Origin: Toxorhynchites rutilus septentrionalis
Lineage: Eukaryota; Arthropoda; Insecta; Diptera; Culicidae
Assembly (NCBI RefSeq): GCF_029784135.1
Contig: NC_073745.1
Coordinates: forward strand, 58,912,784 to 58,976,783
Reading direction: 5' to 3'
DNA length: 64,000 nt
The notes beneath the pieces were generated by a model. That model had not been told where the DNA came from. It saw nothing but the letters and a program-made list of their open reading frames with translations, and searched no databases. A program made the position numbers and the translations under genes. Shown here piece by piece: positions 54,892-64,000 of this stretch; positions within the stretch are counted from its first letter, which is position 1; each line of letters starts with the position of its first letter.

Positions 54892-55319
54892 CACTGGAGT
54901 CGCTTTTTACGCGGGGGATATGTTCCGCGTAAATTCCAAAATCCGCGTAAAAATATGCCGGGTAGTTTTCCAAATCCGTGTAACAATCTAACAAACAGCG
55001 AATTATTAGTTTAAAATGCAACCCATATTCTAACAATAGATTTACTGATTTTTTTTGCATCCTACAATCATGATATCTGTATCTCCTTTTATTTCTCAGA
55101 TACTAATCAGTGATACAATTCAAACTTTTTTGGTGAAAAGTCACATCAATTAGCACTTTGAATTTTTACGCGGTTGATACGTGCCGCGTAAAAAAAACCA
55201 CGTAAACTTCGAAATCCGCGTAAATTCCGAAATCCGCGTAGAAAAACTTGTAAATTCCGGAATCCGCGTAAAAATAAACCACGTAAATTCCAAAAACCGC
55301 GTAAAAAGCGGCTCCAGTG
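54892..55319. mobile_element. TTTACGCGG foldback element, copy 3
   Basis: Inverted ends CACTGGAGTCGCTTTTTACG and CGTAAAAAGCGGCTCCAGTG with TA on both sides (54890..54891 and 55320..55321). The left and right thirds are built from units such as CCGCGTAAATTCCAAAATCC; the middle 150 bp is unrelated AT-rich sequence. The largest copy of the family also seen at 1031 and 1595. Confidence 0.8.
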
Positions 55320-56639
55320 TAACATCTTGCTAGTTTGTTAGATAAAACGAATTATTGCACATTCATGGGAACGAAGTTGGAAGAAAGAATGCATAATACA
55401 TGATTTCCCTTCGCACCCGCTCGCAAAACATACCTCATTCATTTATTAAATTGCTCACTTGTTTCATTATTTACACTGTTTATGTCGCAGGCGAAAAAAA
55501 TGCTGAATAAATTTGCCGTCTAATGGTATATATTATAACATATATCGTAAGAACGATTCTGCGTAATATGCATTTAAAAAATCTTAAGAAACGATCAATT
55601 TTTCGTAGAGTGACCCCCCTGTATAGAAATCAAAGATCATTCAATGGAACAAATTTTCCTTAAATCTTACGTTTATTAAGCCTGCAACAAAAATGATTCA
55701 GCACTGTTGATTCACAGGCATCTTGAAGATTTTTTTCATACTGCCAGCTTCACTCCCACAGCGAAGGAGTTGGACATCCTGAGGCACTTCGCACTATAGC
55801 CGATCTGGTATTTACAACATCCTCTCCGTGCCGATCGAAGCAACCAGCCAAAGGATGAAGAAGAATCTGCCCAAAAATGGACATTTTTATGCGGAAGCGT
55901 CAGACGAGGCCAGCCGTGTCTGAGCAGTAGGCACCCAGAAGGAGTAGCTGGAGAGTCTTACGGTGAACGGGGAGATATACAGTACGAAGTGCCTGCCGTA
56001 AGATGCCGCATTCACCAAGAAGTAGTAGCCAAAACGAAGAGACAGCTGACCGCCAAAGCAACGAATAGCTTAGAGAAAATGCCGATATCCATTTTTTCAT
56101 CGGCCAACGGTTCCGACCAACTTCCGTAAGGCCGTCCGACACTTCATTTACGATACTTCATCAATCAACTCTGCCTCTTCCTGTCCAGCATACACTAGTT
56201 CTTCCGGTTTATTTAACACGTTGAGCCCCGATCGAGCTAGGGGACCAAAAATGAACTTTTCGTCTGACTCTCGTCGGTCCCTGCGGATCAATAGAAATTT
56301 TAATGAAATTAGTTTTCCAATTTTTTACTGTCGTTCCCAATTGACACACTCTGAACGAAGTAGTAGGACGTCTGGTGAGTTTAATTTTAACAATACTTGT
56401 GAAATACTGAATAGTTTGAGCCTGCGTGCTCTGATAAGCATAGTTAACTCCTCCAGCTCCAACTTCTGTAGGTAAAAGAGGTGGGTCACCAAAAGTAACC
56501 TCGGTCGCCATGATTGAAAAAAAAAATTAAATGTAATACGTGTGACGAATAAAAATATATTGTTCGAGAGTTTTTTCAGAAACCTTCTCAGGTCAGAATG
56601 GATATTATTTCCGAAGTCTAGATTCGCCGAATAGTTGAG
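55320..56639. other. Non-coding; one MITE end at 56212..56290
   Basis: 55730..56160 has a gene-like composition, but all frames are broken and I could not place it. At 56212 TTAACACGTTGAGCCCCG begins, the end of the MITE family at 4214; the other end was not found. No gene. Confidence 0.4.
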
Positions 56640-56890
56640 AGTTCGCGTTTTCAGAATCACATCACTCACCACAGTGTATCCTGATTCTTTTTGATTCATG
56701 ATAATCGTGAGGCCGCGAATACCATACTAACATTCCTTCCCTTCACCTAGTGACTGTAAGGACGTGGTCGGCTACTCCAAAGCGTCGTTCAGTGTGTTCT
56801 TTGTGCAATTTCGTCGGTTCAGGTCAATCACGGAGAGCAGCTGCGAAGTGTAGTCTACTCAAGTTCAAGCTCAAGCCATTCGAAATATTC
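56640..56890 (+). repeat. Dispersed LTR-like repeat, copy C
   Basis: Matches copy B (33010..33480): CACATCACTCACCACAGTG, CATTCCTTCCCTTC, GTGACTGTAAGGACGTGGTC, GTGTGTTCTTTGTGCAATTT and CGGTTCAGGTCAATCA. Shorter in the middle than B. Confidence 0.55.
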
Positions 56891-59614
56891 AAAAGGAAGA
56901 AAATGCGTAGAACATGCACTATCTGCTGTTTCTTTTTTTTAAATAAATTTATTTTCAAATGGTATAGTGTAAAGAATGAATGGGCCGTTTTTATGAATAG
57001 GAAAAACGCTTGGTGAGAAGAGCAATACAGATGTTCTCACTCAAACTCTTGAACCCCGATAATCTTTTCGAAAAACGTTACAATACAGCCATTCCACACA
57101 AAAACCGATATAGTGTTTCTCAGATTTTCGTGAAAATTGATAGTTTTTTTCTTTCAAAAAATAACTTTTTTAAAAATTCATAAGTTTGAACTACTGGATC
57201 GATTGAAATGATCGTCATATCAAATCATATCTCATAAACTCAAAAATGCAAAAAAAAAACGCTTCATTGATTTTTGGATTTGTTATGTAAAAAACCCTCA
57301 GCTTTCAAGAAAAAATATAAAGCATATGGCGCCCTCTATCTTTAACTGAGTAAACTATAAAAACAAACACAATCAATAATTACGAAAACAGAATCCAATT
57401 TTCTCGCAAGTTTAATATTTTTTCAGAGAAGACTATTTTTGGCTTTAATTTGATATGTCGTATATTATAAAAAAATGTTATCTGAAGCTACAGAATCTTG
57501 ATTCTAAAAAGTCTGGAGAATTTGTAGAAATACCACTACAAATGATTCGCGCGTAAATTGCCAGCTTAAAATGCAAACGCAGTGCTTGCTCTACGAACAC
57601 TGACGAGAAGGAAACATCGCAATTTGATTTCCGCTCGTGTAAAACTTATTGCAACGACGAGAGTATAAAAGATGTTATATTAAGGTGCTTTATCAATATA
57701 AACTGAACCGAAAATTTCGCTTACACAGTACTGCTCTAGCTAGCGAGCATACAACAGCTTTTGTCGAGACTGAGAGAAGGTCTTTGTAGCCATGCAGCGT
57801 GAGCGTGAGTGAGTGATCCTGGGTTCAAACCCGGCCCCACTAACGAAAATTGTCAAAATGACACTTTTTCGAATGAACTTGAACGTTTTAAATCTATAAC
57901 CACTGTAATAGAAAATACCAATTAATCAATTGTTTTGCTTTAGTCAGCGATCGATCAACAGTTTTTCTTAATGTTGGTGCTCAATGCGAATGCGATACGA
58001 AGTCGAACAGTAGAACAATAGATTGTCAATAGTGTCTTGTGAATGAAATATGATGCGATTTTGTTCGCAACTTTAAATCCGAGGTGGATGCTCGATGGAA
58101 TGGTACACCGCGCATCGGTTTTCATACCGTCTGGTGGAGAGTGTTTCTGTATTGTTGAGTGACATGAACAAAATTCTGTTGCTTTGATGTTTTGCTAATG
58201 GTAGACTGAAGTGGTTACCATAGTATTGAGGTTTATTATTCCGAGTTCCGAGAGATTTAATCCGAGTTTAAAAGCTATGAAAGAGTTGTTTTTTGTTGGT
58301 TTTTACCAGGTTAGAGACAAAACAAAAAGTTTGAACCCGCTATGATCCATGGTATAAGAGAATAAAGAACGTTCACAATGCACATTGAATGCAATAGGTA
58401 TGTTGACGTAGGACAACATGTTGTTATTGTTCTCGCAAAGTCAAGAATGAAGATATTTTTTCACAATTTTTTTTGCAAATAAATACTAACTTAAAAACTA
58501 TAGGGCCTATAAAATGTTGGTCAATGAATGATATGTAGGAAATAGTTCGAATTTAAAAAATATATTTTTTAAATCCACTTAAAAGTATTTTAAAAATTAG
58601 AATTCATTTATCTATTGAGCTTTTTTCTCAATTCTGAAAAAAAAATATATAAATAGGCCATCCATACATCGGAATAAGGGCACTCCTACAGAGAAAATAG
58701 TTATTGTAGCAACTTTTTCATGTTTCCTTTGAAAACATCCTTTGTTTTCAGCGTTTTTTTTTAGATTTGTTTGACATTTTTCAATAAAAATTTAAACAAT
58801 TTTCTACATTCCATTCCTCGGCCAAAATTTGGTAGGTTTTATAGTTTCTAAGTTAGAGTTTTTTGTTAAAATTTAAGAAAAAAATACTTAGACCTTTTTC
58901 AAAAAGTCATCTAGGTTTAATTTTTGACATTTCAAGTATGTAATGTTTCTTGAATTACCAATGTTTTTACACCCACAAAGTTTCACTGCGGTCTGAGACG
59001 GTGCTGCCAAGCCAACTCCTAAGACGAGTTGGCATGAAATTCGTCTAGTTTAGACAGTCAAAAATATGTCCTTGGAAAGATTTCTAGAAATTCTTATTAT
59101 TTTCCAAATAACATTGCTTTTAGTACACTCCATTGTGTTACAAAAAGTCGATGACCTGTTACGCTAATCATTGAGCCTTTCGTTCTGGTCAGCATTATTT
59201 GAAAAAAAACGGCCCTATCATTCCACCTGATCAGGTAGTGCATGTGTTGTTGTCAATGTTGTCACGCATTGTACAACTTATCTGACGACTCATGCTCGAA
59301 TTAACAGATCTGATGAACGATTATGTCGTCTGTAAATAGACGAAGAACGCGAATTTTCTCGAACTGAATCATGTTTTTCATAATCATTATCAGCAGACTG
59401 TTCACGATGAATAGGTAAATCAAACTATACCCAAAAACAAGAGAGAGCTTGACAGCGCACATATCAAAAAGTGTTGCCACCTTGAATCAAAACTTTAAAT
59501 GCGTTTTTTCTCGGAACTACTTTTTGAAGCCGGTGTGATAAAACTATCCTTTGTATAACCGGTTCAGAACTGGAGTAACGTCCCAAATTCGAGCCTCTGC
59601 GCTAGACAACCCCT
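56891..59614. other. Long AT-rich non-coding region
   Basis: No ORF of note on either strand. A possible pol III B box, GGGTTCAAACCC, is at 57821..57832 but without a convincing A box. GACGAGTTGGCATGAAATTCGTC at about 59020..59043 is near-palindromic. Confidence 0.4.
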
Positions 59615-59615
59615 C

Positions 59616-59889
59616 AGCACTAAACCTAACGATATTTCATGTATGGCTATTCCTACCACAGTGGGTCAAATGACCTCTCTTTAAAATGTTGTATATATGT
59701 ATCAATATGTATGGCGAAAAATATATTATTTAGCATACTTTGGTAAAGAGTAAATATTGAAAAATACATTGATGTATTTTTTATGAAACGTAGTAAAGGG
59801 TAATGACGATGTGATAATGTTATTTGTAAAGAAATTCTGACATAATTTTGAAAGAGGTCATTTGATCTCGTCGTGGTAGGTTTAGTGTT
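59616..59889. mobile_element. MITE with CACTAAACCTA ends
   Basis: CACTAAACCTA at the left and TAGGTTTAGTG at the right are inverted. Subterminal CCTACCAC and TCAAATGACCTCT (left) pair with AGAGGTCATTTGA and GTGGTAGG (right), with an extra 20 bases in the left arm. No ORF. Confidence 0.7.
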
Positions 59890-62076
59890 GATATTTTTAA
59901 ATATAATATTCCGTTAAAGAGTTGTTACTAAAACTGAAATAATTTCGCAACCCATTGTAACGATGCGCTCGTGTCCTGGACACAACTCTCTATATGTTGC
60001 CAGTTCTTGGTCGGGAGTTCTGTGCCAAATAACACCCCTTGCCTGCGTGATAATCCCCGACATGGTATACGAGACGCTACCATTTGGCCATGGAATCCTC
60101 AATACCAGTCGGTGTTTCAGGCTATTTTCCGTCGAGAGTATTTCACGGCGGAGTTTTTACCGAATTATGAAGTGTACCCCGACTTAGTGATCCTAAATTG
60201 ACAGGAATGTCTCTATCAAGCCAAACAAGTCAAATACCGCAAAGGCACATGTAGACAAAGATCCGACAACCAATCGTCGTGAGAATTACAGATAGCCCGA
60301 CAAACAAACAAAACAGGTCAAACTAAAATAATTTCGCAAATAGAATGGAAATGATTTCTATGATTTTGAATGGGTTATCCAGAGGGTTAGTGGGATGAGC
60401 ATTTGAATTATGAAGGAATGTGTTCAGATTTGTGTTTTGTTCGTCAATTAATTTCAGATAATTCATTCGTTACGAATAGCTGATCATGAAGTTTCCCGTC
60501 TCGCGTAACTGTGTAAATATAGTTGGATAAAATACCATCTCATCGGGAAACAAGTTCCCCGGACTTGCTGATGAGCACCATTCGCCTATTTACTTATGCT
60601 AGTCAGCTCCAGCTTGTAAACTTGTGAGTCAATCACATAATCCACACACAGTGCACGCATATTAATACCGAAACGGATAATCGCGCTGCCACATACCTCT
60701 CCCGGTAACTTCTCGCAAAAAGGAAAGATCATTCAAAACTTACTTTCCGAACAGTTCAATGAACCTGTCGCCCCGTTCAAGGCTATCGGAGAACCGGTTT
60801 GCGTTGTCAGCTGATGATAGTGCTTTGTTTGTTTTCACACATTTTTGTCCAATCATCACATTTTAGAAAACTGCGGGACGCGCGTCATTGGTCCAAGTTG
60901 CAAATCATAAACACTTGACTTTAGAAAACTCGATGTTGGTTCGGTACAGAACAGCTTCGGACTTTGTGCTAATCCACTTGAAACAGAACATAAGATTGGG
61001 AAACACACTCGCGATGAGTAATTAAATAGTTCAGACCATTTAATCGCAATTGGCACCACTAAGATAGGTTTTTCTCTTCTCCCCACAAGAAACATTCACT
61101 CGCCCATAAATTATGATAAATGTGCACCGCACCAACACTGTTTCTACATTCTTATTGCATTGGATGTCTAGAACCTAATCACCGCACTGTCCACCGTAAG
61201 AAACTGTTATTTTATTTCATCTAATGTATTCGATTCTGAAACATTCCGTAATTAGCTTATGTCGTAGATTTTTTTCCCACCGTGTTTATCATCGGTGCGA
61301 CGAGATGTTGACTTAACTGGATGCAGCTGTATCACTGTTCCACTCCACGATGATGTGCAGCACTTCTGGTCGGAGTTACAACACACGATAAATTCCTTCC
61401 ACACGGTACGAGTGCTGATCGCGAAATGGCAAACCGTCTGCGGAGTCTCCTCCAGCTCAACTTCAACTCAACACAATAACATACACGGAGAGCAGCAGCA
61501 GGTCGGAAAGTCACGTCTGCTCCGCGCGTAAGCTATGATTGCCGGGACCGGTTTTTGCACAACACACTGCTGCAGCGGCAGAAACAGAACACGAAACGAA
61601 GGGACGGACGGACGGACGAACGGTGATGGACCTGATCATTACGGGAACGAACGGATCTGCGGTCGTCCCGAGGGTGAAGTGGCGTTTTGTGTGTGACGTT
61701 CTTGTCAGAGAGTGACATTCTTTTCGACTGTTTTCTTCGTGTCGCACATTTGTAGAAATCGGAGGAGCATTGCGCGAATACAACGTGTGGGAGATGATGT
61801 GGTTTATTATTTGTTTGGTTTGTTGGCTTCTGAAAACATTGGATATACCGGCGTGCGTAGGTGAGCTATCTTTTATTTTTGAATGGGATTTTCTTGGCTT
61901 GTGTGATTATTGACTGTTTTAAAGTATGACTTATTGAAAACCGCGTTTGTTTGTATATTTACATTTGTACATCATTTATAAATACTGCTAACTATTGGAA
62001 TTGCTTTGGAAGTGACATATAAGTTAGTGAGAAACAATATGTGAGTTATGATTACAATTCACTTATTGCTTTTCTT
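59890..62076. other. Non-coding or unassigned
   Basis: 59955..60200 has a 76-codon plus frame with an aromatic-rich end (WPWNPQYQSVFQAIFRREYF) that I cannot assign. 61290..61790 is GC-richer, with a GGAC tetranucleotide run at about 61600. A possible minus-strand donor (GAGGTATGT) is near 60695. It could be a 5' UTR or promoter of a minus-strand gene, but nothing proves it. Confidence 0.3.
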
Positions 62077-62334
62077 TTATTGTTCTCCTTGTAGATCTTG
62101 GGTTTTTCGCACTTTTCTGGCGATTCTGGCAACATTCCGGTTCGTTGTCAAGCGTTTGCGTCCATGTCCTACCCGGTCGCAAACGCTATCGAGCTCTTGG
62201 TACTTCCTCCAAAGCTTCTGAACCGCACCAATGCTTACGTTGTACTTGGCCGCTATGTTCCGAAAGGATACGCCATCTTGGTGGCCCTTAACTATTAGTT
62301 TACGCAAAGAAATTTCGATTTTCATGAACAGCAA
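62077..62334 (-). pseudogene. Tc1-type transposase N-terminus
   Basis: An 85-codon minus frame with the Tc1 paired-like helix-turn-helix: RKLIVKGHQDGVSFRNIAAK, then NVSIGAVQKLWRKYQEL, then GHGRKR, then NVARIARKVRK. The DDE domain is missing, so it is a fragment. Confidence 0.8.
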
Positions 62335-62836
62335 GAAAAAAATTTATAACAACTCGCGTAACCGTATTCAGAAACAACAAACTCAATCTGACTTAAGAGA
62401 ATGATGGAACCTAAGCATACAGCATACAGAAATGTCATTGATATCAGTAATGACGCGCCATCTCCAGCTGAATCCGATAACTGTTCACCTGTATTCTTTT
62501 TTTGTGACCGTATTCATTTGTTCACAAATATGATCAAATCTGGCACAACCAATGTGCGAATCTTGTACTGCAATCCAAAAACAATTTTTAAGTTGAGAAC
62601 TGATATCTTATGTAAAACAAACGGTTCATGAACGAAGAACAAAAATTTTAAACAGTGTATTCTATGTCAAGGAAAGTGTATTCTATGTATGCGGTTCAAA
62701 CTTAAAAGCAATCGCAAAAAAGGTAGGAACTTCAACTAAGTCAAGTGAAAAAGGTGAGTTTCTTCAAACGCCAGATCCAAAACGAGCATGGACACTGGAA
62801 CAAGCAAAAAACCTGATCATAATTTCAACAAAACAG
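62335..62836. other. Non-coding, probably with 5' LINE sequence
   Basis: No clear gene. The last 150 bases may hold the end of ORF1 of the LINE that follows (a frame with KPDHNFNKTDGAPILPNKPP is visible), but it is broken. Confidence 0.3.
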
Positions 62837-64000
62837 ATGGGGCTCCGATTCTCCCAAATAAACCCCCGGATCGGTCAACCCAGCCTAATGCAGAACACTA
62901 AAGTTTTGCAAATAAACCTCCATCACGTTAAAGCAGAGTCGAGCGTGTTATCCTGGAGGTTTACAAAAGACGCTGTGGATCTAGCTTTTATCCAAGAGCC
63001 TTGGGTTCACAAACGAAGAATACTAGGTATTCAAACAGGTTCATGTAAGTTGTTCTATGATGACAAGCATGACTCCCCAAGATCTGCTGTCTTAGTAAAT
63101 GCAAACATTTAATGCTTTCCTATTACAGAGTTCATTCAAAGGGACATCGTCGCAATCAGAGTGGAAGTACCAACCGCCAAAGGAAGATCCGACATCGTAA
63201 TTGCGTCGGCTTACTTTCCTGGCGACGTTCCTGAGGTTCCCCCACGAGAGCCAGCGGCGTTTGTTAACTACTGTAGGGAAATTAACAAGGACTTCATCAT
63301 CGGATGTGATGCCAACGCTCATCACACAATGTGGGCAAGTACCGACATTAACTACCGAGGTGAGTGTCTTTTAGAATTTCTCTCGTCAAACAACATAGAT
63401 ATTGCTAACAAAGGAAATGAACCAACATTCATAAACGCAATCAGACAAGAAGTCTTAAACCTAACGCTGAGTAGCCCGTTTATTTTTGACAATATTCATA
63501 ACTGGCACGTTTCCGAAGAGGCGTCTTTGTCTGATCATAGACACATTATTTTTGAATGAGATGGTGGCATGACAGTTCAACGAGAATACCGAGATCCCAA
63601 AAAAAACCAACTGGGATCGGTATTCCCTTAACCTCGAGTCAAAAACTCTGAACTCAAAAATACGGTCGATTCAGCAGCTTGAATCAGCTTCAAAAGAATT
63701 AAACGAAACGATAGTCTCTGTCTACAACAACAATTGCCCACTAAGAAGTGTTTCTTCGACGAGAAACGTTCCTTGGTGGAATAAAAGACTTAAACAGCTT
63801 CGCAAAACAGCGCGGAAACTGTTCAACAGAGCAAAAATTACTTCGGACTGGTCTCAATACAAAACGGCTCTAACTGAGTACAGCAGAGAACTGAGACGAT
63901 CCAAACCAAAAACTCTGGCAAAAACCACTCAAACGGACTAGGTTCCATTAAAAAGGACGACGGTTCGTTTACAAAAACTCCCTCAGAAGTACTAGACTTT
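62837..64000 (+). pseudogene. LOA/R1-type LINE ORF2, 5' part, runs off the window
   Basis: Endonuclease motifs in order: LQINLHHVKAESS, FIQEPWV, a stop at 63110..63112, then IVIASAYFPG, IIGCDANAHHTMW, and SLSDHRHIIFE near 63540. A stop follows at 63557. After a frameshift the linker reads NWDRYSLNLE, VPWWNKRLKQLRKTARKLFN, then a stop near 63940. The RT is beyond the window. The AHH and SDHRH wording is typical of R1/LOA/Ingi-type APE endonucleases. At least three lesions, so inactive. Confidence 0.8.

Noticed and set aside
55730..56160. Possible histone-gene debris
   Set aside because: I tried the core histones in all frames and could not match any block; too weak to call.
57780..57845. tRNA-like sequence with GGGTTCAAACCC
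   Set aside because: Only the B box and one arm look right; no A box or acceptor stem could be found.

Overview
The window looks like mosquito nuclear DNA, most likely a culicine of the Aedes type. The reasons are a Feilai-like tRNA-derived SINE, an ITmD37E transposon, RTE/JAM1-like and R1/LOA-like LINE debris, a BEL/Pao retrotransposon, many MITEs, and single-copy genes whose introns are swollen with repeats. Species cannot be settled by reading alone.

Three host genes can be supported, all on the left and centre. (1) 7639..7844 (+) is the last coding exon of an unidentified gene. (2) 7936..9414 (-) is an intronless 492-residue coiled-coil protein resembling CCDC177. It converges on gene 1, and the two poly(A) signals cross. 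(3) 22225..35232 (-) is a complete Apaf-1/CED-4 type apoptosome gene, the mosquito orthologue of Drosophila Dark (Ark). I rebuilt it from five coding exons with GT/AG junctions and consistent phases. The protein is about 1402 residues: CARD, NB-ARC, winged helix, helical domain, then WD40 propellers. Its nucleotide-binding site is visibly degenerate at Walker A, Walker B, sensor 1 and the MHD-equivalent position.

The rest is mobile or repetitive DNA. 0.3-7.5 kb: SINEs, a TA-flanked foldback family, a hAT remnant, several MITEs and tandem repeats. 10.3-16.3 kb: a decayed Jockey/CR1-group LINE set among GATCGATC-rich repeats. 16.6-21.5 kb: Tc1 fragments, a MITE, a Tc1-like element broken by a SINE, and an RTE pseudogene lying against the 3' end of Dark. 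Dark's two large introns hold a histone H1-like pseudogene, a hAT/ZBED scrap, a 1.3-kb tetranucleotide array, a LINE RT fragment and a SINE with a 14-bp target duplication. 36.9-44.3 kb: a 1284-bp inverted-repeat element, microsatellites, a mariner scrap, and an R1-clade LINE tail split by a complete ITmD37E copy. 44.3-51.9 kb: a full-length, recently inserted BEL/Pao element with two LTRs and a 5-bp target duplication, carrying four coding lesions. 52-62 kb: mostly non-coding, with more MITEs. 62-64 kb: a Tc1 fragment and a LOA/R1-like LINE running off the window.

I found no CRISPR, operon, rRNA gene or true tRNA gene, and no convincing new multi-gene system. The observations most worth following are the degenerate NTPase site of Dark, the foldback family, an unidentified 0.5-kb repeat present in two inverted copies, and the nested insertions at 42-52 kb.
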